This document shows, in pieces, positions 1 through 13,300 of a stretch of DNA of 64,000 bases. The DNA comes from Lingula anatina (taxonomy: Eukaryota > Brachiopoda > Lingulata > Lingulida > Lingulidae), in contig NW_019775446.1 in assembly GCF_001039355.2 (NCBI RefSeq), forward strand, positions 189,835 to 253,834, in the 5' to 3' direction. Made by a program: the position numbers and the translations under genes. The notes below the pieces were generated by a model that ran no database searches, was not told where the DNA came from, and saw only the letters and a program-made list of their open reading frames with translations. Numbering within the stretch: the stretch's first letter is position 1; the number at the start of each line of letters is the position of its first letter.

Positions 1-222
1 AAAATACTTAAGGTTTAAAAATAAAAAACAAAGACACTTATATAAGATCCAACTTACATAATTCAAAATAGTGATGGGAATGTTCTTGAACACTATTCCA
101 AAGAGTGACACATATATTTATTTTTTAGGTGAAGGAAAAGGGATGGAATCCCTCCTTTCATGAAGGAGCATAATTGAAGTGGGCTATGTCATAGTAAGTG
201 ATTGCAAACAGTAGATGTAAAG
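1..222 (+). other. Upstream flank of first RREB1 coding exon, probable 5' UTR exon
   Basis: A pyrimidine-rich tract ends in a good acceptor AG at 127-128, so an exon may begin at 129. The frame used by the downstream coding exon has stops at 130 (TGA) and 199 (TGA). Translation therefore either starts at the ATG at 223 or enters through a weaker acceptor ending at 211. Earlier 5' exons, if any, lie outside the window. Confidence 0.4.
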
Positions 223-1689
223 ATGGGGAAGAAGAGGGAGCACTCTCGCGAGTCGACTCCTCAAAAACAGGACCAAATACCATCAGAGAAGAAAGCCTCA
301 CCATCTCCTAAAACCACTCCCAGTAAACAAGAATCCTGCTCTCGAGAATCTACTCCAGTTCTCCAAAAGAAAGATTCTTTGGATTCTAAGAAGTCGCAGT
401 CAGAGGGAAAAGCTGTGCCCAAGAAAAGGGGAAGATCTCGAGAAAGTACCCCCCTGGAATTTGACGAACCTCCAGTGGATACCAAGAAATCACCGGTTCT
501 TGAGAAAACTATAACCAAGAAAGGCGGCAGATCTACCGAATCGACTCCTCAGAAGCAAGACCAAAATTACTTTGATTCGAAAAGATCACAACCAGCTTCT
601 AGGAAGAGATCACCAGCAAGCAGAAGTACAACCAAAAGAAAAGATTCCACAGGAAATTCAGTTTCCCAAGAAAATATAGCCCTGCAAGATTCCAGTGAAG
701 CACAAACTGACCTTTCTAAAGAGATTAGTAAAACAGAGAATCCAGCAAAAGTATTACCTCACAGACGATGCAATTCAACAGACTCTAGGCAATCACCTCC
801 TAAAAAGATGTCTAAGAAAATGGGAGAAGAAATCAGGGAAACATCACCTTTTGCTCAAGACAGTACTGTTTCTAAAAAAATTCTGGCCAATAGAATGCCC
901 AGAAAAAAAGATGAAACTTCTAAAGATCTCGTCTCAGTTGGAAAGAAAATTTTGTCAAAACCGAGTTTGTTGAACCGACCCGGCATTACATCAAAAGTTT
1001 CCTCAATGCAACTTCATTCAGCAAAGAAAAAAACCAACTGTTTAAGTAAGAAAAAAACAAAAAATTCTGCTGGAGAAGATTTAGACAGCTGTACTCTTTC
1101 GACAAGCAGTGCTGTGGTCAAAGGTGTGCAGTCTGGAAAAGATGGGAAAAGGAGACAGAAAGACCGTAATGTGAATGAAAAGATGGCCTTGGATAATGAT
1201 GTAGATATGCTTGTTACAAAACCTCAAATGCAGGACATGATTTCAAGAACTACTGCAAAAAGAGGTCGTAGCCGGAGCCAAAGTTCAAAAAGACTTCTTG
1301 CAAATAGGGCGGACAATTTTGCAATTGTAGATGATGTTGGGGTTACTGAGGAAGGCTCACTTGATAAAGAAAAGAACAAAAAATCTGGGCAGAATGATAT
1401 TGCTGAAGAATTAATTGCTGCAGTAGCGAAGAATTTGAGTAAGACAATGGGTACGAAAAAAGGGAAATTTTCCCCTGAGGGAGTAAGAGAACCTGGAAGA
1501 AAAATATCTGCTAATAAGAAACTGAAAGGAAAAAGGAACAAAAAAGAAAAGATATTAGAAGAAACTTCTAAAAAGTCTCCTTCTGCTGTAACCACTCAGG
1601 GCTCAGAGAGTATGCAAATGAATCAAGCAGACGTTGACAAAAAATTTGTAACGCCAGGCAAGGTCAAAGAAGTCAGAGGGAAGAGCAAG
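223..1689 (+). CDS. RREB1: RREB1 exon with SRESTP repeats, long disordered basic N-terminus
   Basis: This is a 489-codon exon rich in Lys, Ser, Pro and Thr with no zinc finger. The motif SRESTP occurs three times and STESTP once, in the first 115 residues, twice followed by QKQDQ. Related [15 protein letters not shown] and [11 protein letters not shown] follow. Many sites are proline-directed (TP/SP), and Lys-rich stretches could act as nuclear localisation signals. The donor GTATGG at 1690 is phase 0 and joins the phase 0 acceptor at 5506 just before finger 1. Vertebrate RREB1 has only a short segment here, so this is a lineage-specific extension or an unusual N-terminus. The exon could in principle belong to a longer upstream transcript. 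Confidence 0.75.
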
Positions 1690-4600
1690 GTATGGTTTAT
1701 ATTATCCTAATGACTCAATCTTTTCAATGGGGGAAAACTGAATTTTACAGATACTGCATTTTTTTAGTCATAATTTCTAAAAATTAAAACAATTGTTATT
1801 GAGTGGTAGCAACAAAATTAAAAAGCAGGCTATTCTGTAGTTCTATTCTGTGGAGTAAAAGCACCACAAATGCTGTATAGAAATAAAATTTTTGTGATCA
1901 TAAAATTATGTATTTGAAAGTTTGATATTTTTGCCCATTGAAAAGACTGAGTAATATTGTATTTCTTCACCCATCTTTCCTTGAGTAAAAAAGTTAACTT
2001 TGTCAGAGAGAAGATATTTTATGTTATGTTAATTAAAAAGAAAAAAATTATCTCAAAGAAGAAGCTTATTTTCCTCCTTTTTTCTTTCAAAGTTTCGTTA
2101 GGCAGTCTAGAACCATGGTAACTTTTAAGGTGTTTAATATCAAATGTTAAAGTGAATTTATTTGGCAAAAAAATAGAAAATAATGCAAATTTCTTTGCCT
2201 TATAACTATCATTGACATGTTGAAGGGGCATTAATACAACTGAAATGGTTGACAAAACAGAAAGGACATCAATTTATTTTATACATAGGAATTTATTATT
2301 TCTGTACAAGTACGTCTTTACAATGGATGTCACCTGACAAAACATTCTATAATCACACTACTAAAACAACAACAACAACAATTTAAAACATGTTTACAAG
2401 AGATTGTTATTCTGACAATGTTATGATTAAGGTATACATAAAATCGGTTACTTGGCGTGACTTTGGTCTTTGGGTCAGAATTTGGGTCAGGGTTTTAGTA
2501 TATAATCAATTCATATTGCATTATGAAAAGATAATTAAAACTAATCAGGTTTCCTTCCTTATTTTTCCATCTCCAAGCACTTGATTCTAATATCATAAAT
2601 ATAAAAAAAAGCTAAAGGAAAAAGCAAGTTGATCTTCCATCATGTCTTCTCTTCATTGATTGGCACAACTTAAAGGACAAAATTTATGCTCGATAATAAA
2701 AATTTAATAGTCAAAATGTATAAGTCAAAATGGCCCACCTTCCAGATAATTTTCCAAGAATTCAAGTAGACAAAAGGGTATTGCCCTTGTTTAAATATGT
2801 TATAAATTGTCCCACTTGCTCATATGACCTTGAGCTGTTTGGCCCAAATAAAACATTGTGGCGTAGACTACAGATAGAATATAGAGATACAGATACTCTG
2901 ATAGTGGATGGGATTGAAGGATGTTGACATGGCTCGAATCAGTGGAGGTTACTAGTACTAATATTTGGCTATTTTATACCTAGGGTTGTAAGTTAGAAGT
3001 GTATTTTAAAAATATGCAAAGTAGCAGCATCACATATGATACACACATGACTTACATGCAGTATCTAAGAATCAGGGTTTACTTTTGACTTGTTCTTTTA
3101 TAATATGCCAAGATGATAAGTTATTTGAAAGTTATTCTCACTGAGGGCTTTGGAAAATAAGGTAACTGTAGCGTGGTTGATAACATAATAACGTTTTGAT
3201 AATGACTTAGGTTTACAAAATGATGTATGTACAGAAAAAGATGTATACATTTAGCTTGAGCTGATTATGGTTGTAGGAGGTGGGGATGTTTTTCGGGGGT
3301 CAGAGATACACACTGTATTTGGATTTTAGGCTAAATATGAACATACGTAAAGAATGAAGAAAGGGGGATCTTAGTAATTGTGGTACTTTACTGATAATGT
3401 TGTATTGGGATAGCAAGTAGCCACATAAAAGTGAGCAGACATTCTTAGGCTAATAACATAATTATGATGAATGAGCAAATATGGCATTGAACAGCCCCGT
3501 CACCTCTGTGTTGCACTAAATAATATTTCAATACTTTTTCTCCTTGCCACATATTGTCTTGGACATTTTACCTCTATTGTTTCAGTGGCTGTTGTTATAA
3601 AGTCCCACAATCTTTGGAGAAATGACATTTTTTTCTGATAGGATATCCTCTGCCTTTAATCCCCCCACCCCCACCCCCATCTCTTCCCTCAACCTTTACT
3701 GCAGAAATAGTAGACAAAGGTTAAGGGAGGTTGTTCCATCAACTTAACCTTAGCCAAGTACCTTTCATATATTCATTTTTTTATTTGACAATAACTCCAT
3801 TTTAAGTGCAGACTGTCTGCACAGGCAGGCAATGTAAGAGAAGCTCATCCATAAGCACTATCCACTTTGGTTTTCCACTGATACTGCCTTAGAGCCGAAT
3901 ACAGCAGGTAGACTATCAAATTGATCAACTTGTTATTTAGTTGTCCTAGTCCAGGTTAAGCTCAGCAATATATCTTTGTAAATAGATATATGTCTTTCCA
4001 GACAGCTATGTCCCAGAGGATTGTCTCAAGGAAATTACTTATTCATGTGTTAAATTTTGTTTGTTGATTTATTTGAGTTGGGTGATAGTACATTTTTCAA
4101 TTTTTTAAACAAGGTTTATTCCAAGAAAAGGAGACAAATCAATTCTAGCGTTGCATGCTCCCCTTTTACCCTCCCTACATTTTACAGTAATAAAGACCCA
4201 ACATATATCACGTGACACACACGCACGCACACACACGTACACACACACACGCACGCACATACGCACGCATGCACACACACACACACACACACACTTGCAT
4301 GCACACACGCACACATGCACGCACAGTATGTACTGCTAGCAGTGACCTGGACTTGGGCAATGTTCAGAGGCCAAACTAAGACAACAAAGTACTATAAGTG
4401 GATTATCATACATGTGGTGTTTGTCTGGTGGTCATTTTTAAGACAGAAATGTCTGAACTGATGTGAACTGGCCATCCTGTAGGTGAATGTGGAAATTGCT
4501 TAATGGCTGTGTCCTCTCTATGCTCAGCTTCCACCCCAGTACAGTACAAGGGTGGCAGTAGGTTCATTTTAGGATCTACTTTTTCTTTGCCAATGTCTGG

Positions 4601-7600
4601 ATGACTTTACGTAGATTAATACTGACTTACACCTATTGACTGTCTTGGAGCATAAGCCACCAACAGGATCTGCCCCCCCCCCCCCCCCCCCCCTCCCCCC
4701 CCCCCCCGTAGTAGCCACATCATAATTTTGCTGATGATCAATGAAAAGTTTGGTTAGCAAAATATTGTACATAATTTCCTTTAGCCAAATTGGATTACTA
4801 GTAAGTTATTTGATATATAACTAATATAATACTTTGGCAAAATCTATTTTCGAAGAATGCTTTAAGAGATAAAAAAGACATGATTTTGACCTTATGTGAA
4901 GTATGCTTGTGAAGATCTATCACTTTTTTGCTGACATTTATTACAAAAAATGGGTGCACGTTGAACATTATAAAAAAGTGCTGAGGTAAACAACTTTTTT
5001 CATGATGAATGTGATCGGTAAAGTTATTGTTACATTACTAGTAGAAAGAAATGTTCCTATTTTTCCAGATTCTTAACTAAATATATATACTAGTTAAGTG
5101 AAGACATGTTGTAGATATTTGGAATATGAATTAGCAGACCATTTTATTTATGTTAAAATGTGCAGTAATGTTAAAATGTGCAGTAATACATTATACATGC
5201 AGTCACTGCTCTATATGGATTTCAGAAAACCCAGTGCTAAGTATATTTGCCAACAGTTCTCTTATTATTTATTTAAACTGAATTTTCCAGACATATGCTT
5301 TTCTATGATATATGTTTGCTTCTACTGTAGCCGTCCATAGAACCCGCTTTGATTTCAAGACTTTTATCAAATTATTTTTTCTTTTTAATTTTTGGGGCTT
5401 GTACAATTGGGGTTTATGCTATAAAAATTAGCCAGTGGATGACAATGATGACTGTTATCCAAAATGCCATCATTTAATTTTAATCACAGTTATTTTTATT
5501 TCCAGATTACTCCAGTCATAAGTATAGATGGCGAGACCCACTTAGTCTGTCCAGTTTGCCAAGAGGAGCTGATGTCTGAGTCTGACCTGACAGCTCACAT
5601 CCGCCAAACCCACAATACCCCCAGTACTGCTAGTAAGGCCTCTTCTCGTGCATGCCTGGTGTGTGGGAAGGTGCTTAGTTCCCAGAGTTCCCTGGATAGA
5701 CACGTCTTGGTGCACTCTGGTAAATATAGTTACTAACACTGAGGACCTTTTCACATTGAGTGGTATACTGGTGCAGTCAGAATCAGTCCACTTTTATAGG
5801 GGGTTACATGTAATTATGCTTTATCAAGGTTAACTGCCTTTCATAAGTGCTCCACAAGTTTGCTTCCTGTTGTAAATTTAAGCTAATTAATTAGCCCTAT
5901 TGAGCAAAGGTGATATGCTTAGCTGGCTCTCTAACATATTGTGACTAGCTAGGCTGTTAGGGTGCTTTCACAATGAAACTATAGTATAACTTGGACTGAT
6001 CCAACTCCAAGGGGAATTTTGCATTTGGTCGCACTCAAAACTAAGTGGAAAAGCTTCCAGGAGCCACATGAAACAGGGACGGATATAGGCCATCTTCATG
6101 GTCTTCCGGAAGACGGTCAGATTTTCAAGTTTACATTGACAGGTATTTAATTTTTTCTTTCGGAAGACAGTCAAAAATGGAGGATGGATCAACAAAGATA
6201 ATTTGGAAGACTGTCAGAAAATATCTCTGGATCCGCCCCTGTGAAAGTTGATCACATCCTAGCTGCTCAAGGAGATGTGTCATTCCGTTAATCTGATTGC
6301 ATTCAGCAAGTGTCCGTGCAATGTTAGAGCCATCTACTTAGTTTCATTGTGAATACAACCTAACAGCTTAGCTAATATGTAAGAAAGTCACCAAGAAACA
6401 GAACATCTGTGCTCCATGGGGTACAGTTGTTGCATTGTGAACACACCTTTCAAATGCCCCTCTCCCAAAGTGGACTGGTCCAGTGAAGTGTACCCCCTAA
6501 TGTAAAAAAGGACTAACATACAAGGCTCGGGTGCATTCCCAAACTGAAACCAATCTGAACAAGATGTATCCTCACATGCCCCAGTTGATTTCCAAATATT
6601 GTCATGTAATTGTCTGGGACAACTCTTGTCTTGACAAATCTGAAGGTCTGGTATGTACTAAGGCCCCCGTGTGCTTGACACATCCCACTGGACCTCGGAC
6701 AGTTAAATAGCTGGTAATATGGTCCAGGTGTCTGGTGACATCTCTGAGAGTCGGACTGGTTTAAAAGTTCATTCGTTGTCCATGCAGGGGCACAGTAATT
6801 AAATGTCAGCTCCATTCGACCAGATGCATGGGGAGGCGTGTGAGAGGCAGAGAGACTATTACAGGATTATTTGAGCCTTGGACCAGTTGATACTCGGATT
6901 TTCTGTTCTGAATGGTCCCTTTGAGAGTCGGACTGGTTTAAAAGTTCATTGCATTCATTAACGGTCTGGTGCTGGTGGTCTAGCTTAAACATATATGTTA
7001 TATATAATATACATACTTAGTCTGCAGATATGCTTAGTTTTTCTAACCACAGGAAGACTGTATAACAGCACATGGCTTACTTAATTACAAAAGGATTAGG
7101 TGAGACAACAGGGAGATATAAGATTGGTTGTTAATGGTGACAAATCTGAATCAGTCTGCTATGATGGTTTGGTATAAGTTAAGACATCACAAGTGTACTA
7201 TAAACTTATCTTTTAAGAGTTAAAACTCATCCTCAGATTGCCTATATAGATAGCTTGATAGACTGGCTGTGGAGCAGTAAATTGAAATTTTTAAAGGGGT
7301 CAAGTGTTTCAGAATGTTTAAAATAGGGGTCCTTAGAGTATAGTCTTTACTATTTTCAACATTTTTTCTACACTTAATTGACTGGAATTAGATATGGAAT
7401 TGCCACAGAGCAGGGCACTTTTTATATTAGAGTGAATTAATATTGGACATTAACTTTAAAACCATATCTCTTGTAGTCTGCATTGTGTTTGAAATATTAT
7501 CTCTGAAAGAAAAATCATACACATTTTTTGTCCCTACTGGAATATTCTTGTCAAGGTCACAGCTTAATAGTAAAGCCTGAAGATGAGCAACTCACTGATA

Positions 7601-10304
7601 TATGAAGTGAGGTCACCGTGGAGATATAAATTTTTTCCACTAGGCAGGAGTTGATTTCTTCTTTAAGAAATACATGGAAGTAGGGGAGGAGGTTATAGTC
7701 TACCGGTGATGGATACAGAATTGATCACCGTAAACCTCTGTATCCAATTCACAGTCTGCTTCAAAACTAATAAAAAAAAAAGAAAATAAAAACTAGAAAA
7801 AACACTCAGAGAGTTCAGACCTCCACTGAGACATAGAGTTAACCAATGTTTATTCATTATTTCATGAATGGATCATCACCAATTTGAAATTTCTTATCAC
7901 CTTCAATTTCTGACCTTTCCTGAAAATTTTATCAAAATCCCTCCATACCTTTTTGAGTTAAGCTTGTGATGGACAAACAGACAGACAAAAAGGGGTGAAA
8001 AATACCTCCTTGGTGGAGGTAATGACAAAGAGACGAATGACATTGATGTTTGAGTATAATCTGATTTCTTATTGACCTCTGTCAGATCATGGACTGGTTG
8101 GTTGGGTCACTTGAGGACACTGGAATTTGCTCTTTTAAAGAACTACCTGGGTCATTTTGGTTCATACATTTGTTCTACATATCACAAATGGCAGAGAATT
8201 TATGATGTCACACTGCAGAGGTCAGATATAAAAGATATTCGGTTATTACTAGAATCTAGTAGTTGATCTCTTTAATGGGGGGGGGGGGGGAACAGTAAAT
8301 TTTACAGATTTTGTATTTTGATGTCATAATTTATTTTTAAATTAGAAGATTTTTATTGACTGGTAGCAACAAAATTAAAAAGCAGGCTACTCTATAGTTC
8401 TATCCTGTGCAGTAAAGAACCACAAATACTAAATAGTTATATAATTTTGTGATTATAAAATTATGTATTTGAAAGTTTGATCATTTTTGCCCATTGAAAA
8501 GATTGAGTCATTGCCGTTTGTTATGAAACTGGTGCTGTTACTAGTATGAGGTTGATGTCTGTTTATATTTTACATGCCTCTATGCTTTGTGCTTTGGTTT
8601 TCATATGAGATGTGAGCCTGGGATGTGGATCTCTTCCTCTGAAGGATTTTCTTTATTCTGTTGATGAAATCATTGAAAGTTGCTGTATATTGTGAAAAAA
8701 TTTAAATGAAGGACATTCCATGGTTTTGCTTGAAATAGTTATATGTGTAATTAAGTAAAATTAGCACCAGGGAAGGTGAAATGGGGAACTAGTGCTCTCC
8801 TGTTTTTTTTTTTTTGCAAGCAGAGTGAAAGTTTAGAAGTTTGTTGGATTTTGTAAGGTTCTCAAACAAGGACATAGTGTGGGTTATGGGAGAAGGCAGA
8901 TGGTCTACATAAATATATTCATTTTCTGGTCTCAGCATATTCCACAAGTATTTTATCTTCAGCTGATGGCAGTAGCAAAAATTATAGATACCGACGTAAA
9001 TAGAGGCAGTGAAAAACATATTTTGAACCTAGGCAACTATGTAGATCAGTTAGATTTTAATGACATGAATAAAATTATTTTGCATTTGTGTGGGGCTTTT
9101 ATTGCTTGCTGATTTTTTTTCTAACCCTGGATATGGTGACATTTATGCTTGTAGACTTATTTTGAGTGCTTGTCATTTTTTTTTTTTTTTTTTTTTTTAG
9201 AAATAGAAAACAAAAAGTCAAAAGGGTTTGTTTTTCAGTAGTATCAGATAAAATGTCATAACATCATGAATACATAGAAGGTGATGGTTGTTATAGTTCA
9301 GTTATTGTGCATAGGGTGATGGGATCAGTGGCCGTTGATACTGTTCACAAGTTAGGGACTATTCCCACAGATATTTGGATCGATCTATCTCCCTGGGGAG
9401 TCTCACTTAATTGCTATCAACATAACTGGCTTAAATGTCTGTCAGGCCTATTAGAACTGTTGGGGAGTAATTATATTTACCCCCTAGCTGATTTGGTGGG
9501 CGTGACAGACATTTAAGCCTGTTAAGTTGATAACAATTTAGTGAGACTCTCCCCAGGGAGTTAGACTGATCCAGATGGATTGATCTAGGCATGGGATCCC
9601 AGTCTTAGATAAAACAATAGTCAATGCTTGATTGGACACCCTTGCAGATATATGTATATTTATATAATTAATATATAAGACAACACTGTGCCAATATTTA
9701 CATAAACACAAGTGATGATTTCATTATTAATTTGAATGTCAAAAACAAAGAGTAGGAATGATTTATACATTTCAGTTTTTGAGATAAGACAAATTGCTAG
9801 TACTATATTATGCTGAGGCAAGAAGGAAAAGAGTTGCTTTAAAAATTAGTGTTAAGTGTTTTTTTAAAGCTTGAAACACAGTTATTTAATGGTTAATAAG
9901 GAATAGAAATTATGTCAATAATAGCTTGAAATTTTTGTTTTTTTATGTCAAAAATCGAGAGAGAGAGCTATTCAAGAAACTTTATAAAAATCCTTATAGA
10001 TGTTTGAATATTTTGTTGCACTTGGGAAAACAAAGAGTGTATTGATAAATTAAACAAAGAGGTATTTTGATGGTTTTAAGTAAATCAAACGAAGCATGTT
10101 TTTCATAGATTGTTTGGATCATGTCGAGCAAGTTTATAAGGAATATTCTACCACACATTTCTGTATTCTTCTTGACTGCATCTTTTCAGTCTATATTAAA
10201 ATACCAAAGAAATCCAGTATTGTTAGATTCTACCTTAAGAGACATTTAATATTGTGCTTTATTACTCAACACAATTATGAAGGTTGAATTCTTCCTTCCT
10301 TCCT

Positions 10305-10352
<48 letters not shown>

Positions 10353-13300
10353 ATAGTCTTTTCTTTTGGAAAATATTTGTGTTGCACAGAATGCATTGTT
10401 TCACTAAATATAATAGTTATTAAGATCATTGAATTATGTTTATTTAGCTGTCTTGTGTGTTTAGCACTTATGCATGTTTAAACAAAAAGTTGAAAAACAG
10501 ACCTAGTTACTAGTATGATATTTTGTTTAATTATGCATTAATGTCCAACTTGATTTTGATGTTAAAATATTTCAAATGTGTCTTACAGGTGAACGACCTC
10601 ATCGATGTCACCTGTGTGAGCAAGGTTTTACCACCAGGGGGAACCTCAAGCGCCATCTGAAAACTCACCAAGATGCTCCCGATCCACCACTCCTACCTCA
10701 AACTGACAAACCTGGCAGGGACAACGAGTTTTCAAAAAAGACCGCACCAAAACCCAAACTATCATCAAAAAAGAAAGAATCATCAACCATTACTAAAAAG
10801 AGGAAAGCAGTCAATTTAATCCAGCAGGTAAACAAAGAACAATCAGTAGGCGGAGCTTCCAATCAAGAAGAACTAGGGGGAATGGAGGCTAACCCAGTGG
10901 TTTTATCAGAGATTGAGTCATACAGTAAAACTTCAGCTCAGGAAAAAACAAAGACAGCGACTAAAAAATCCAAAATTTTAGGCCAGTTGAATACAAGTGC
11001 AATCAGAAAGCCGAAGAATTTGATCAAGACATTGGATAAAAATCGACCTAATATTTCTAAGAAGAAGAAAAAATTGAATGCTCTTGGGAAAATTAAGAAA
11101 ATAAGCACTCCCTTTCACAAAGTTGATGGTAAACCTAAGGCAACAAAAACCAGAACAGCAGCTAAAGCTACCTCAGTGAGAGTGCCTCCTTCCAGTAAAA
11201 TCAACCAAGCAGTTAAAAGTAAGAACATCAGCAAAAAACAGTCAACCTCTGACTCTGATAACAAAAAGCGAACAAGCCCAAGATCTCAGAAAGTGAAATT
11301 GGAACAGGATGATGATTCCACAATCATTACCAACTCTGAAACCAGTTCTGTGGCTGAGGAGGGCGCATCTGCTTCAGACCAAGGTTCCTCTGTATCAGCC
11401 TACCTTAAAGCTGTCATGCCTCTTAGAAAAAGTCCACGCATACCAAAATACACAAGCTTCACAGAATTTGCCTTCTTCCCCAAGCCTCGTAGGGTGGGTG
11501 TCACCAGAAAAGAAAGGGAAGAAAAAGCCCCTAAGCAGGTTAAAAAGGTTCTTGTCACAGCTGAAGTGAGAGGTGCAGCAACTGTGACAACTTTGAAAAA
11601 AGTGAAGAGGCTTTCCACGGCTAGCCCAACCCTTCTGAAAAAAGCGCTAACGACAACAAATGAAGTGAAGTCAGCGAAAAATGACACGTGCTAAGTCAGC
11701 CAGAGAAGTAACTCCTATGGAAGAGAGCCAAGAGAGCTCGACCCTATCCAAACTCTCTGACGCAGATGTAGATGACAGCAGCAGAGGGTCCACGTCATCA
11801 AGTCTAAAAAGAGGAAGTAGCTTTGAGAGAGAAGTGCAGTCTGGGAAAAAGAGGCGGGTCAGCTTTGAAGGTGTTATTTTGCCTCAGATAAAGCGATATG
11901 GAATACTAGAGGGATCGGTACCGCTGGTTTCTCCATCCAAACGGCAGTTAGAACGGTTAGCCAGTGCTCTTTCCGAATCTGAAGCCAAAAGGAGACTTGA
12001 GATGGTAAGTGAGACAGGTGAAAGCAACTGTAATGTAAAATATCCAAAAGAAAATTTCAGGGGATTTCATAGAGAAGCTTAGATATATTATATTTGAAAT
12101 GTAAATACATGCAGCATTTCACAGTTTTATAAATAATTTTGGAGTGGAGAAATATCATGCCTTATAATTTGCTTTAGATTGATCAAGTGATATTTTGCTC
12201 AAGTTTTATGATTACATTATTTTCTGACAATGTTGAGTAATTGGGTTGAGGTAAAGCATAGGAAAAATTAAGTTATGAACTAGATACAATTACCTACAAA
12301 ACAAAAAGTAAATTCATCACCTGTAAGACTTTTTAAATCTGCTGTTGATAGAGCACATTGGTTGTGGTTGTTTTTACTGCACTAGAAAAGTAGGAAATTT
12401 TACCTTACTAATCCAATCAGTTGGGAAGTCTGAATCAGTTTCAGGTTAACACTTAAAAAAACCCAGTCATTTAAACAATCAGTTAACAAGCTATGATGAA
12501 TGACATCCTAAATCAACTGCTGTAAATGATTTATGCAACTGGTGAGACTGCCCTGTCTGATGTAAATTGTTGATATTGTGAGTTATTGATTTAGAGAATT
12601 TGTTCTTTGTAGCAAATCTCAGTCGGGGGTCCTAGGTTGATCTTTTCTACACAGACCACTGATTCGACATTATTTTGACAGATAGATCTCTGATATATTT
12701 GGATGTGCACTGACAGTACTCAGTCATTTCTATAAAGGTTTTGTTTGATGAAAATTTCCCATTTCCTGCATTTATGTTTTGTGTCTGCAATAGTTGCAGT
12801 TTACAGAGAACGTGTACAAAATGAAAAATTGTCTGTCTGACGGATGGGGTGAATTAGTTGTTATGTTTTTTATATAAAAATGCAAATCCCTGATTAAAGG
12901 TTGTAAATGAGTTGTTTGAAGTTAAAATTTACAAAATTAATCATTGCAGTTAGGAATGTCAGAGCGCCAAAAGTTATATGGTAAAATACTTCTTCCGGTT
13001 TAAAAAAAAATTATAATAGTTTATAATCAAAATTGTTACTTTAAAAAATCTTTGTTTGTAGTAATGTTTTTCAAAAACTAATAACCCACTGTTTTTCACT
13101 GCAGGATATGGGCCAGAAGCAGATCCCAAACAACATCCTCCACTGCGGTGTGTGCAGGAAAATTTTCCTTTCCACCTTTGGGCTTCTGACCCACTTGGAG
13201 TCGCACCCAAATTATGCAATTCGTTGCAAAACATGCAACCTGGTCTTCATGAACCCGAGGGGCCTTACCATGCACAAACGCATGGTCCACAACAAGAGTA

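Larger units (their letters stand above)
1690..5505 (+). other. RREB1 intron 1
   Basis: Contains a roughly 220-bp sequence (1725-1955) that recurs in intron 2. It also contains a (CA)n array with CACG variants at about 4215-4325 and a C-rich homopolymer at about 4674-4708. I found no convincing exon or RNA gene. Open frames across the CA array are repeat artefacts. Confidence 0.6.
5720..10588 (+). other. RREB1 intron 2
   Basis: Dense in old mobile DNA: a MITE-like element at 5951-6368, a 28-bp direct repeat at 6746-6773 and 6923-6950, an RTE-like 3' tail near 7780-8030, copy B of the dispersed repeat at 8270-8512, a palindromic element at 9355-9601, and (ATTT)n at about 10303-10352. Homopolymers are G at about 8277-8290 and T at about 9177-9200. 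No exon was recognised. Confidence 0.6.

Noticed and set aside
4105-4339. Open frames on both strands (Cys/Val-rich and His/Thr-rich)
   Set aside because: They are translations of the (CA)n/(CACG)n array, with no splice context or non-repeat coding sequence.
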